DNA from: Batkoa obscura
Lineage: Eukaryota; Entomophthoromycota; Entomophthoromycetes; Entomophthorales; Batkoaceae
Reading direction: 5' to 3'
DNA: 64,000 bases
NCBI GenBank assembly: GCA_030770535.1
Contig: JASVEC010000001.1
Span: forward strand, 1,922,001-1,986,000
In this document: in pieces, positions 1-11,599 of the stretch
Layout of the letters: every line of letters starts with the position of its first letter
How positions within the stretch are numbered: the first letter of the stretch is position 1
Notes under the pieces: generated by a model
Databases searched by the model: none
What the model saw: only the letters and a program-made list of their open reading frames with translations
Told to the model about the DNA's origin: nothing
Program-made: the position numbers and the translations under genes

Positions 1-378
1 GGATCATCCTTAGCGGATATCAACCTAAACGTTAAATTTCAATTTTTTTAAATCATAGCTAATTACTTACTGGTTAAACTTTTTAAGTATTGCTGCCTCT
101 CTTTCTTCTTCATCTTCAAACAGAGCTTGATAAACATAATCTGGTACCTAAATCATTAATCTCAATCCATTATTCATTAAAATTTATTCTCTATTTACTT
201 TAATTAAGTGCACCTCTTGCTCAACATTTGTCATATCAAGCTCTTCATCCATCAAATCATCTTTTAATGTACCATCTTCTCTTACATCGTCGCTTATAAG
301 ATGATCCAAATACATATCGTTATTATTGTCGCCCCCTTCAAACACTTCATCATGCTCGTAATCAAACTCGTCACTCAT
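1..378 (-). CDS. TFIIF beta subunit (RAP30/Tfg2-like), N-terminal fragment
   Basis: N-terminal part of a spliced gene that runs off the left edge. Exon 1 starts at the ATG complementary to 376-378 and encodes an acidic leader (MSDEFDYEHDE...). Two short introns are visible (about 149-195 and 26-72), with GTAAAT/GTAAGT donors and TTTAG acceptors. Across the first junction the protein reads LDMTNVEQEVHLIKVPDYVY, which resembles the start of TFIIF beta (human LDLT...WLVKVPKYL). TFIIF beta binds RNA polymerase II and helps load it at promoters. The identification rests on this one motif; the winged-helix C-terminus lies outside the window. The gene is divergent from the WD40 gene to its right, with about 600 bp between the starts. 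Confidence 0.6.
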
Positions 379-992
379 TTTGGTTTGTTAAAAGCGAACT
401 AAAATTTTGAAGGTTGCTTTTTTAAATAATTTGAAACTTAATTTTATATAACAAATGCTGCAACTCATTTTGCAAAAAAGGCAAAGGGTAAAAAAAAAAG
501 ATGATGTGAATATCTGTTGGATGAAATACGTGGTGTTTTTGTTTAAATAAATATATTCTATCATATTTTTATTGTAGATTTTGTGATTTTATGATATGTT
601 TATGCTTTTGAGGCCTTTTATAGTATTTCTAATAATAGTTTTAAATGCTGATAACCTCAAATTAAACTTATGTTTTATATCAGCATCTATTAATACTATT
701 ATATAAGATGTTTATTACTTGGATAAATAGATACAAGTATTGCTAAAATTGATAAAATACCTTAAAATCAAGAATAATATATAATTAATATTAATAAAAC
801 ATTATTCCAATAATAGTCATTTACTTCTATCATAATCATAGGAGAATATAAATGCAGTTAAGTATCAAGCACTTTAACTAAAAAAATAAGCTCAAATTCA
901 ACCAATAAAAAATTAATAGAGAGAGTGAGATCATCTACTATTAGGGCTTAAACCAAATTTGATTTTCTTTATTTTTTAAATTTATAATAATA
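379..992. other. Divergent intergenic region
   Basis: About 610 bp between two divergently transcribed genes, so it should hold both promoters. It is AT-rich with poly-A/T tracts. I see no convincing TATA box, RNA gene or repeat. Confidence 0.6.
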
Positions 993-2478
993 ATGACGAT
1001 AAAATATAGTGATTTGTAACTCTATTTCAACTAATAGCAACATTAACTTACTAGTAATTTAGCGAAGAACAAACAAAATTTACAATTGGCTTGCCAAAGG
1101 TTTTTGAACAGAGTCTGACAATACAACACTGGTAATCTATTTTAGTGGCTGAAGCTTAGTTTCTAACTTTTATAGGCAACTAAGAGATTTGATATCATGC
1201 CCAGGTGATGAAAACGAGATATATTATGTCAACCATTATTCCGTACTAAAATATAACTGTAAAACACATATTGTAAGAGAACTTCAATTTATTTACAACT
1301 TAATTAACTTAAGTTTAGACCACTCCAGTTCTTAAATATCTTACATTCGAGCCAGCTTCAATTACTATAGGGTAAAAAGGCCAAATAATTCAATCATTTT
1401 TCTGATATTTTTATAATAGAAAAGGCTACCTTGCCGTTGGCGGCCAACGCGCTCAACTCACTTTAAGGCATTTAAGAACGAACTGGTAATTATTTTTTAC
1501 TTGTTTATGTTATGTTAACTAACCAGATCTGAAGGTCTGTATATACCTCCGTCAGTGGTTCAATCAATAATTCATTATCTATTTATGATCACTATGGAAA
1601 AACGAGATTATTGGTTTGTAACAATGACGAATCAATAAAGATTTATTCACTACCTGATTTTGTTAAAGTGGAATGCCTTAGATTTCCTACAGCTGTTAAT
1701 CATGGTAAGGATTAAGTCGAAATTTCTAGAAACCGTTAGTAAATCGCTTTATTTAGCTTCTGTAAGCCCTGATGGAACGAAATTGGTTGCAGTTGGGGAT
1801 ACAAACGAAATATTTTTGTATAATATTCGCGGAGATGATTATCAACTTATGCATGTTTTACAAGGTATGTTATATTTGATAAACCGCTTTTATCGTTAAT
1901 TGGAATTTAATCAGGTTCAAATGATTCCGGCTTTTCATGCGCATGGAAAAACTCCAGTGAAGTGTTTGCGTCTGCTTTTCAAGATGGATTTGTTCATGTG
2001 TGGGACTTAAGGTCAACAAAATCAATTGCTAAATTTTGTAGCAAACAGGTAACTCATCTTTACTGCTTTATTTGGTACAAATTTATTTATACTATTAGTC
2101 CCCTTCTAAAGGTGCTGCAAGATGTGTTAAATTTTCTACCACTGGTTCAATTGATTTGATGGCTTTTAGTGAGGTATTAATTTTTGTTCTGGTGTATATT
2201 AAAAAGTAAATCTTATGTTTAGCATATGTCATATTTCAATATTGTAGATGCACGTACATTCAACTCACACGAAGTTGTTCGAGTAGCACCTGAAGGTTAT
2301 GATCTAAATATTGCAGGACTTTGTTTTTCACCCAGTTCTAAATCAATTTTCATTGGTAATTTGAATATATTATTTGTTGTTTGTAGTTGTTTATTTATTA
2401 GGACTTGAAAATTCGATCCAGCAATATGATATTGATACTAGGTCCAGAAGATCATTCTCAGATTGTAGTTTTAACTAG
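993..2478 (+). CDS. WD40-repeat protein with DUF2415 (fungal SPAC2A9.03-like)
   Basis: Eleven exons and ten short introns reconstruct one continuous protein. It starts MTIKYSDFEEQTKFTIGLPK (ATG at 993, first intron 1016-1060) and ends ...SRRSFSDCSFN with stop at 2476-2478. Seen directly: WD-type blades (SVSPDGTKLVAVGDTNEIFL; CAWKNSSEVFASAFQDGFV followed by HVWDLRS) and then LMAFSEHMSYFNIVDARTF. The last motif is characteristic of fungal WD40 proteins carrying DUF2415, for example the uncharacterised S. pombe protein C2A9.03. Known for the family: a beta-propeller scaffold, function not established. One acceptor is inferred at ...CTGAAG near 1530 because it alone keeps the frame open. Transcription is convergent with the CWF19L1-like gene. 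Confidence 0.75.
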
Positions 2479-3085
2479 CTAACAATGTACACTGTCTCTT
2501 ATTTATCTTGTAATACGTAATGCTCGTTATATTTTTTGGCCATCTATTCTTTTCTCAATCTCTGCTTTATGGTGTAAGATTTATTTAAACTTATTTTTAT
2601 GCTTTTAATTATATTTTTACAATTTTCTACATTTTTTACTTTTATTTTCTGTAATTTTATTTGATCATTAATACTTTGGGTTATTTTAGTTTTGTATAAA
2701 TTATAGCTTAATATATATATTAATACATCTACTCTATTATCTCTTAAAACAGCTTTTTACTTTTAAGTTATATCGATTTTACATAGCACTGAAAATAACA
2801 ATATTCCAAAGCTAATTTTAGTCTGCTTCAAGCTATAAAATATCAGTTATTACAACATAATAAGTATGCTTATATGCAAAACTTTATGTACACGTTATCT
2901 AACACAAAGAACTTCCTTTCTCCAAAATGACTTATGTTTTCTTAATACTTGATAATCAATTTTTATTATGGAAGCTAAAGCCAAGTAAAATGATTTACCT
3001 ATTTTACCAGCTTAAATAAAGGGCAAATTTCATAGGGATAAAAATAGCTCAAACATCCATAAAAGTAGTGTGAAATCATCCAGAT
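2479..3085. other. Convergent intergenic region
   Basis: About 600 bp between the 3' ends of two convergent genes. It is AT-rich and presumably holds both polyadenylation regions. No ORF or repeat is recognised. Confidence 0.6.
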
Positions 3086-5541
3086 TTAATCATCTTCTGA
3101 AGCTTCTTCTTTAAAAGGATCAAGCTCTTTAAAAGCGTCTAAAAACTCCTTTTTCATTTTTTCTTCCTCTTCGCTTGAATAGACACACTTGCGCCAATCT
3201 CCTCTCTCCGGAATTTTTAGTAATTGGGCCATCACATGTCTAAATAAAAAAGTGAGCATATAATAAATACCGATACAACATGAATCTTACCTTGCGAACT
3301 GAAGATTAAGTCTAGCCCCTCTTGGGATAAGACAGCCTAATAGCTTCTTGTCCGCTAATTCAATAGATAGATATGGTGTTTCTACACTTGGCTAGTGGGA
3401 TAAATTAAAATAAGAAAGATAATGCTGATATAAGATTACTTTAAAATCCTCAACCAAGCTAAATCCATCTTGGTTAAAATGATCTATAAATGCCTGCTGC
3501 AACGAAGACTCGAGGTCATTTGGTACTGGAATGACCTAAATAAATAATAAATAAACTAAAAAAATGAAATAAAAGTTATTACTTGAATATGAACATGCGT
3601 ATTAGTAAATGGGCGATTGATCTCAAAGAAGATTGGAGAACAATTATATGCATTAAAATGACTTTTCAATGCTGACTTGTACTCATCGAGTTCCTTCTTA
3701 AAGCTTTTGTTATTTAGCTGTGCCTTTTGTAAGTTCGTTTCATGCTCAATAGGTAATAAAAGAAGGTTGCCGCCGCCTGGAATGATACAATCTTTTGAAA
3801 ATGGATCAATCAAACTCCCTTTAGCTATTGAACTATAAAACTCTGTACCAATAGAGACGATCAATTCTTTGCTTATATTTTCGTTAGCTACACAGAACCA
3901 GCATTGGCTTGTATCCCTGCCTATTAACAAAAATTATTAAATTAAGCAACTCATTATTAATTGAATATTACTGCTGGCATTCTTAGCACCATTGGTACAA
4001 TTTTTAATATAATGTCCAGGGATATTGCAGATTTTACAAATGTAACCTTCTGGTGGAATATCATCTATAACAAAATTTAACCTTATTTGATAAAACTTAT
4101 TAAATTTTTGATTACCTTTTGCAGTATTTCCAGCATTAGGACAATCCCTTACCAGATGACCTGGTTGTTTACATTTCTTACAAATATAATTGGGCGGCAG
4201 ATTGGCTTTTTTATTTGGTGGAACATTTTGACCAAAGAAGAATGAAGAAGGTTCCAACTAAATAAATCGTTAACAACAATTACAAAACGACAATTACAGT
4301 CAACAAAATGGCTATCAATGGTAATAAAATTGTCAATAACAACAAAAGTATCACCAATAGCAATAAGCTTATTGTTTAAATATTAGTTACCATTTCTGAG
4401 CTTCTTTTACTTCCGTTTTCTGAGCTAAACGGATTTTCTGTAGTTTTCGATGGCAATGTTTCATTCGTATAAGTTGCTTTTCCCGTATGGAGGTTAAACG
4501 CATAGATATTCTATTAATTTGAAAAATAAATCAACTCTATAAAATATAATCAAAAAAATTTACCTTCTTAGCTTTTGAATTATTAAAGTAATTCAATGAA
4601 ATGATTCTAGTAGCTAAAAACTCGCTACTATTAATCTTAGTAAGATAAGGCTCTCTTTCAAAGTAAATATCACCGTTTAAAATAAAATGATATTTAGGCT
4701 GATAATACTGCACTAACTTAGTTACTGTTGTGTTATAATTAACCTTTGTATTCATTAGCTCTGCTCCCTTCTCTGAGTATTTTTCGAGCCCTAAAGGCCA
4801 CTCGTTCGTTAATAATACATCAATGTAATCTTTCTTGGCTTCAGAAGTTAGCTCATTGATCTCTTTATCGCAATACTCATGGTGATTGCTTTCTATATTT
4901 TTAATAGCCTTTGTTTAAAAGTATTAGCAACTATTGTCTCTATTTCAACTATATCTCTTACTGTTTCTTCCTTATAACTTCCACTTAAAAACCCAATCTT
5001 AACTCCACTTATTGTATTCACAACTCCTTTTTTTCCTGAAATAAAAAATTAAATTTTGTTCATCTTCATAAATTAATCCTTACCCAAAAAAGTAAAGTTA
5101 TTACAAACAGTATATTTATTATCAAAAAAGCGCTCTTGAAATTTAGCCGGGAATGGCTGTTCAGTTCCAATGAAATAAGTTGGTACCGGGACTAAAGGAA
5201 TAAACCAGCATTTAGTACACTGCTTGATAACTTGTGACCTTTTACAATCCCTTCACATCTTTAGTTATATTTTAAAAAACTTAGACTTACAATTAAATTC
5301 TCCAGCAATCAACTTTTCAGCTATTATATCGCTTCCCTCTTTGTCTTTATCATCGAAAAGTGCGCCAGTAATTAAAAATAAATCAAATGGGCCACTCTTA
5401 CTGGACTCTAATGCTTTCATTTTTTCCGCCAGTTTTTCAAAGGATCCATTGATGCTTCCAAAACATATACTATTCTTAGTGTTAGTTGGCTCGTGTTGGG
5501 TTTGGTGTTAATATGATTTACATCTTTTTTTTCTCAGCCAT
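3086..5541 (-). CDS. CWF19L1/Drn1-like spliceosome-associated protein (CwfJ domains, two zinc knuckles)
   Basis: Spliced gene on the minus strand. It starts MAEKKKIICFGSINGSFEKL (ATG complementary to 5539-5541, intron in codon 7) and ends ...PFKEEASEDD at 3086. Domain order: an N-terminal phosphoesterase-like region (FDLFLITGALF, then the signature VLLTNEWP), two CCHC zinc knuckles (CKKCKQPGHLVRDC and CKICNIPGHYIKNC), a CwfJ C-terminal 1 HIT-like domain (SQCWFCVANEN, histidine motif NTHVHIQVI) and CwfJ C-terminal 2 (DWRKCVYSSEEEEKMKKEF). Known for the family: Drn1/CWF19L1 interacts with the lariat debranching enzyme Dbr1 and with late spliceosomes. A lariat-turnover role in the nucleus is therefore inferred. 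Introns are numerous, and not every junction was fixed base by base. Confidence 0.85.
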
Positions 5542-5868
5542 TTTATAAAGAAAGGTAAAAAGATTTGATATATTTTTTGATTTTGTTTTGAGCTTTTTTT
5601 GATTTGATAGAATTTTAAATGGAAATTTAAATAATTATGTATGAATTTTTAGCTATCTTTTCATTGGCACTATCTATTTTATTTGGCATTATGATTTTAA
5701 CCATAACATTACCTGCTACCAAATATTAATTCTAAGTTAGTATACCCAAATACTAAAAGTCATGAAACAAACTAAAGTTGTTAAATTATCTACTAGTAAG
5801 TTTTTTGCTTGTTTTTTTTATTTTTGAATTTCAATTTTTTACAAAATAAATTTTTCCCTCAAGTATCA

Positions 5869-5909
5869 TTTAATTGGCTTCCCCGAGCTTTGAGCTCTAG
5901 CCAATTAAA
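5869..5909. promoter_or_regulatory. Nested palindrome upstream of U2
   Basis: An 11 bp perfect inverted repeat, TTTAATTGGCT (5869-5879) and AGCCAATTAAA (5899-5909), encloses a second short palindrome GAGC...GCTC. It lies about 110-150 bp before the U2 snRNA start. It could be a bound upstream element of the snRNA promoter or a terminator for an unseen transcript; the role is inference. Confidence 0.4.
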
Positions 5910-5978
5910 CGCATTTTATTGGAGCGAAATTGGTTAAGCAATCCCACAACTGAAACGCTAACATAAGTTCTCTCGCGG

Positions 5979-5986
5979 TATAAAAA
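5979..5986 (+). promoter_or_regulatory. TATA box of the U2 snRNA gene
   Basis: TATAAAAA sits 31-38 bp upstream of the inferred first base of U2 (6017), the usual spacing for a TATA-driven RNA polymerase II snRNA promoter. It is embedded in a less AT-rich context (CTCGCGGTATAAAAATGC), so it stands out. Confidence 0.65.
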
Positions 5987-6016
5987 TGCAGCTACTTTCA
6001 TTGATTGATCTTTACA

Positions 6017-6205
6017 ATCCTCTCAAGCCTTTTGGCTAAGATCAAGTGTAGTATCTGTTCTTTTCAGTTTAATAACTGAAATTAAGTCTACGGACTTAAA
6101 TGTTATTAACTCAATCTTTGGTTTTCGGAGAAAGCATTGGGCTTGCTCAATGCCTCTCCACAGGTTTCCCTTGTATTGCACTACCGCAGGGTGAAGCCGA
6201 ACTCT
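6017..6205 (+). ncRNA. U2 spliceosomal snRNA
   Basis: The 5' region matches the near-invariant U2 core: CCTTTTGGCTAAGATCAAG followed by TGTAGTATCTGTTCTT. This includes the GTAGTA branch-point recognition sequence and the U6-pairing region. A stem-loop IIa-like element (TTCAGTTTAATAACTGAA) follows, then a likely Sm site around AATCTTTGG (6113-6121), stem III and a 3' loop region with TTGTATTGCACTACCGCAGG resembling human TGGTATTGCAGTACC. Length near 189 nt equals the usual 185-190. The 5' end is set by comparison with human ATCGCTTCTC; the 3' end is approximate. U2 base-pairs with the intron branch site in spliceosome assembly, which fits the many short introns here. Confidence 0.96.
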
Positions 6206-7111
6206 CATAATAATACAAAATTAAAATACTGAATGAATCTTTGTATGTAGAGATAGCTCTTAATAAATTACAAATTAAGGATTGTTAATTTTGATCTCAA
6301 AAAACTATGTTGTATCAAAAAAGCTTCAAATTTATAGCTTATGCTAGAAATTATATTAAAATGGCATTTTTGATATATTCAAATGTTTTTTTTAAAATTC
6401 ACTCATTTAGTAGCTTTCTATTTAAAGGAATAAGTGTAGGTTGCTTTAATATGATTTCTTTGAAAAATAGTTTTGCTACAATTAATTAAAAGGCTTTAAA
6501 AAAAAACTCAAAAATTCCTTAATTCCATTTATCTGAAATATAACTAAATTTTAATAAATAGAATCATTGAGACTGGAACAAATATTTTGTTTTCAATTAT
6601 GAACCAAGTTAATATACTTAAAACTATTAGCAAAGCTATTTATTATTCTAACAACTACTTACAAAAATTGAGAAGGGAGCAGCGAATCTTGGTGATAAGT
6701 CCTCATATTACAATAACTGATAAACCCACATCCCTCAACCTCCTAACAAGCCGTTAACACCTCCATTTATGACGTCACTAAATAGATGAAAAGAAGAACA
6801 ATCCTAAAGCCAAACTAGACTCAGTTCAAAGCCCAAAAACATTTACTCTAAACACTAAGCGCCTTAAATGCAAGTTCAAAATGATATTCCAAACTCCCAG
6901 CTTTGAAACAACCACTAAGACAAAAAAAAATAGAAAAGTCTAAAAATCATCCTTAAGTGATTCAATGATGAGTAAACCAACAATTTGGAAACTTCAAAAT
7001 TCTAAATAGAAATTAAGTGTTTGCTAGTTTTAAAAGTATAAAAAGAGACAATGATAATTTATAATTTTAATAACTTTGTAATTTTAGTAGCTTTATAATT
7101 TTTAAAGTAGA
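6206..7111. other. Intergenic region between U2 and NCS-1 genes
   Basis: About 900 bp of AT-rich DNA. It should hold the U2 3' processing signal and the promoter of the calcium-sensor gene. Short open frames here look like chance. No repeat is recognised. Confidence 0.5.
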
Positions 7112-7849
7112 ATGGGAAAACAGAATAGTAAATTGACTCCAGATCAAGCAGCCGAGCTACAAAAAATAACTTATTGTAAACATTTACCATCCATAATAAA
7201 TAGAAATTTAATAATTTAACTCATTCATTTAATATAGTTGATAAAAAAGAGCTACAGCAATGGTAACGTTTAATAAAGTATAAATTCACAACTTCAGACC
7301 TTGACATACTTTTTAGATACAAAGGATTTATCCAAGAGTGTCCCAGCGGGCAACTGGACCGGACCGAATTCTTAAAGATTTATAAACAGTTTTTTCCCTT
7401 TGGCGATGCAACTGAGTTTGCTACATACTCATTTGACGTGTTTGATGTGAATAAAAATGGAGCGATTGACTTTAAAGAATTTATATGCGCATTATCCATC
7501 ACCACCCGTGGTAACCCAGATGAAAAGTTAGAGTGTAAGTGCTTGATTTTATACCTTTAAGGTGAATATAATTTATCTTTTAGGGGCTTTTCAACTATAT
7601 GACATTGATAAAGATGGGTACATAACCAGGGATGAGATGCTTCAAATAGTCAACGCGATCTATAAGATGGTGGGGAGTATGGTACATTTACCAGAGGATG
7701 AAGCTACCCCAACGATGCGAGTGGATAAGATATTTTCAATGATGGATAAAAATCATGACGATAAGTTAAACTTTAATGAGTTTAAGGAAGGGGCTCAAAA
7801 AGATCAAGAAATACTTAAAGCTTTAAATATTTATGATGGTTTAATATAA
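7112..7849 (+). CDS. Neuronal calcium sensor 1 / frequenin (NCS-1)
   Basis: Starts [12 protein letters not shown], an N-myristoylation motif as in all NCS-1 proteins, and ends ...[11 protein letters not shown]-hand 1 is degenerate (ECPSGQL, normal for the family). EF-2 ([13 protein letters not shown]), EF-3 ([13 protein letters not shown]) and EF-4 ([13 protein letters not shown]) keep the calcium ligands. Known role: a membrane-associated calcium sensor that activates phosphatidylinositol 4-kinase in yeast. Three introns interrupt the gene. The second (about 7263-7314) is odd: ordinary GT-AG splicing would turn the conserved Trp-Tyr-Lys-Gly junction into an in-frame TGA. Either the real junction is non-canonical or a base is wrong here. 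Apart from this the protein is full length. Confidence 0.92.
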
Positions 7850-8042
7850 CTCTCAATTTCTAACTTTAATATTAATAAATTTTTAACAAATCTTAGATAT
7901 TTAAAAATTAAATAGTAGCTGATTTTAAAGAATTCAGAATTTGTGGACTAAGTATAAAATTAACAACATAGAAATAATATAAATTAACTTATGCTTTTTA
8001 ATTTGATTTACGTTTAACAATGTTAAAATAATGAGCTAAATC

Positions 8043-11000
8043 TTATAGATAGATAGTCTTGACGTCATTAGCACCAAAAGATTCATTACAAGTTGGACAC
8101 TTACGTTGTCTAGTTTCTAACCTAGAGTCAATACATTGTTTACAAAATACATGCATACAGCGTACAAGAACATGACTTTTAAATCTCATATCACAGGTTG
8201 GGCAAGTCATCAATGACTAAAAAAAGTTTAGATTTAAAAAAGTCAGGTTATTATTGGTTACCCTATATTGTTTTAAAGTTTCCTTTAAATCCTCGCTCTC
8301 ATCTTTTGAAGTTCTAGAACTTAATGCTTTCAATTTTCCTTTCAATACTGTCACTTCGTCATTTAAGCGATTCTTTGAATTGATTTCTTCTTCCAATAAA
8401 TGGGTTTTTTTATGAACAACAGATTCAAGCTAACACTGTAAGTAATCTCTTTTTATTACTAATAATATATTGTACCTCTGAAATTTTTTCAAGTATATTC
8501 ATTCTTTGATCTTTAAATTCATGATTAAGTCGTGAAAGGGACTTTAATCTCTCTTCCATATGGTCTCTGGCTTCACTGTTAATGTTGATTTCCCGTTCCA
8601 TTGTTTTCTAAATTTTATTAGATAAATTCAAAAATATCAAAATTTGCTAACCAATTGGAAAGTCAAAGCTTTAGATTGATCTTCTAATTTACGTATATAT
8701 TCTTTTAATTTCTCCGTTTGATTCTTTAGTGTAGAGGTTAAATAGTTGAAATTTTCATTATCCTTGGAAATTCTAGTAAATCGAACCTCAAGTTTGGCTT
8801 TCTGAAATTGATTTAGCCTTGCCTTTTTTTAATAATAAATTTAAAGTACCTCTTCATTGGCAAATATTATCTGATCTTCTTTATTCCTTAAAAGAGTCAT
8901 TTTACTAAGATGGGATGTATTGAGTTCATATATAGAATTCTTAAGAAGATCAACTTCTTTTTGCGCTTTAGCTTCACCCTAATCGGTTTTAGTACATAAT
9001 TGCTAAATATGTAGATTAGTTTACTTCTTCGAGAGTGGCCTGCAACCTTATTGATTCTTCGACCTTCTCTTTAAGCTCTAGAACCTCGGCAGCTAAAGCT
9101 TCTTTTTCTTTCCCTTCAATAAGACTAAGCTTTTCTGTAAGTCTAGAATTTTCCTTATTTAAATTAAAAACTTTATCCACCAAACCTTTATTTTGTTTAA
9201 AAAACTGTAATTAAATTAATTGTATGTCATTTTTATAAAAAAAATTATGATTACTTCGTCCGTATCATGACTGTCATTTAATGTTTTCATTAGAGCATTA
9301 AACTTTTCCTTTAGATCCTTGTTCTCATTTTGAAGCTCACTAAAGTGTGTCAGTTATTTTATATCAAATAGTATAAAGTTATACATGATTGTAGAATATG
9401 GATCAATAATGTTTAGTACTTCTGGATTCCTTTCTATGTATTCTATAGCCTCCTTATCTTTTTTGTAATAACTTAACACTTTCCTAAATCTCTGGTTCTC
9501 TGATTTGAGCTGTTGTATAAGAAGCTAAAACAGGTTATTATAACTAAATCAATATATTTAAACAATATTACTCCATGTGATGTAACTAAAGTTCTTAACT
9601 CGGATTTTTCTTTAAGATCAATATTTTCGCGATTTTGAACTCGATTGAGCTCAGCTAATAAATGGTCCCTATGTGATTTAAATTTGCTTACATCTGCTAC
9701 AACTTTCTTAAGCTCCTTTTCAATTGTTTCTTGACGGATTTTTTCTTCATGCTGATTAAATAAATTAGTAAGGATTTCTAATTAATCAACTATAGTTACC
9801 AAATAGCGTTCCAAGGATTCGGACTTTTCTTGTAAAAGAAGATCGATTTCTGCTTTTAAAGCGTTGTTTCTTTTAAATTGATTTTCAAGTTCATGTTCAA
9901 AATGGTTTGCTTGTATAACCGCATCTTTGTATACATAGCTCGCACGAATAGCTTCTTCAGGCACATCATGTGACTATAATTGTTTAAAATAAAATATAAA
10001 AATACTAACCACTTACTTTAGTTCTGGCTACATCAAGCTGTGAAGATAATTCTGCCTTTTCTTCTCTTAATTGTTTGATCTCTTTTCCATACTTTTCTTT
10101 TAAATCTTCGAGGACCTTGTCATTAAGAAGACTGACAACTTCTGGTTTCTAGAAACAAATGATAAGTAAGTTACTTGATTTCTAAATATAGTACTACTTC
10201 GGTTTCTTTTTCGCTAGTTTCAGCGTCCTTTGGCTTCTTACTTAATTCCATTCGAAGTCGGTCAACACTCTTTTCCAATGATTTCAATTTATCAGTCATT
10301 TCTTCAATTTTCTCATCTTTACTTAAAATTTCTTGCTTGTCACTTTTTTTCTCTGATTGTAAAAACCGAACCTAACAAATCAATACAAAAATACTTTAGT
10401 TTATAAGCAAACTAATACCTGTTCCTTAAGTTTATCAACTTCATTCAATTCTTTGGATGAACTTGATAAATCTCCAATGCCATTTAATAATTTAATTTGA
10501 CTTTCCAAAAAAAGTTTAATTGAAGCAGTTTTATCTTGATTATCTAATTTTTTTTAGAGTGTATGCTTTAAAATTAACTAATTTACCTTTTGAGTTATTA
10601 ATTTTATTATTCAAATCTCGGCTGTTTTTATGTAAATTTTTGAGTAAGTTCTTAATATGACAAAACAGATTAACAGTTGAGTTTCGTTGCGATCCGAGCT
10701 TCCTTTTAAAGTCATTAATTTCAATTTGGTTATCAAGGATTTGACCCAAAAGTTCAAGTGAATCTAGCAAAATTTGTTAGTTTAGTTTTGTGTCTATTTT
10801 TCAATTAATACCAAATCTATTTATTCCCTCAGAAACTCCAAGTTCTTCAAATAAGCTCTCAAGTTGGTCATAAATCTACTTTTATTAATTCTTTTATAAA
10901 AACAAACATTTAAATAATCCATACCAATTGAAGTTCTGATAAAACAACACCAACTTGCTCTTCCCTAGCTTCGCGACGGGCAAGGTTATCTTTACCTTGA

Positions 11001-11214
11001 GCCTCTAATCTGCTAACATCCCTTTTATATTCCAAAAGTTGTCGATAAATAGCTTCTTTTTGGAACTCTTCGATTTTTACCTTTAAATTAATAAGTAATA
11101 GCTATTAGCCAAGTATATTGGAAAAACCTCTAAACTGCTCGGATCGTAAAATTTTCGGGGCTCTTTACTTGAATGCCGCCTTATTTTCTTGACTGGTGGG
11201 GGCGAGTTGCTCAT
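8043..11214 (-). CDS. BRE1: E3 ubiquitin-protein ligase Bre1 (RNF20/40 homologue)
   Basis: Large spliced gene with about a dozen introns. It begins MSNSPPPVKKIRRHSSKEPR, continues through FQKEAIYRQLLEYKRDVSRL, the family's conserved N-terminal segment, and then a very long heptad-rich coiled coil. It ends in a C3HC4 RING finger: CPTCDMRF, RCMHVFCKQC, KCPTCNESF, and a C-terminal DVKTIYL. Length (over 800 residues once spliced) and architecture fit Bre1. Known role: with Rad6 it monoubiquitinates histone H2B in transcribed chromatin, which is required for H3K4 methylation. The start ATG (complement 11212-11214) is preferred over an upstream one because it is followed directly by the conserved basic leader. 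Confidence 0.9.
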
Positions 11215-11599
11215 ACTTGGATTTTTTATGAACAAAAACAATTTATTTGACAAGTTAGATAGCAAACATGCATATTTTGCTTAAGCGTTGATAGAAATCA
11301 ATCTGATTGGACAGTTGATAGATTTAGAAAATCTTGCTAAAAAAAGGTTTGTTTTCGTTTGTTTTCTAATTATGAAACAAAAGTCAATACCAAAGTAATG
11401 GGAACTTTTATAAATTTAGCTAATATTTTTGATTTACATGTCTATATAATTTATTGTTAGTAAAAGCTTTTATAACAACTTGCAATTTGATTTTGTAAAT
11501 TTGTCATTTTTTGAATTTATATTTCATTGGCTGATAGTTTTAAAAACTAAAAAGCTTACTTTAGCAAAATAAAATATTTTTTGATGTTATAATTTTAAA

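Noticed and set aside
6023-6208. 61-codon minus-strand ORF
   Set aside because: It is the antisense of the U2 snRNA; the RNA match is decisive.
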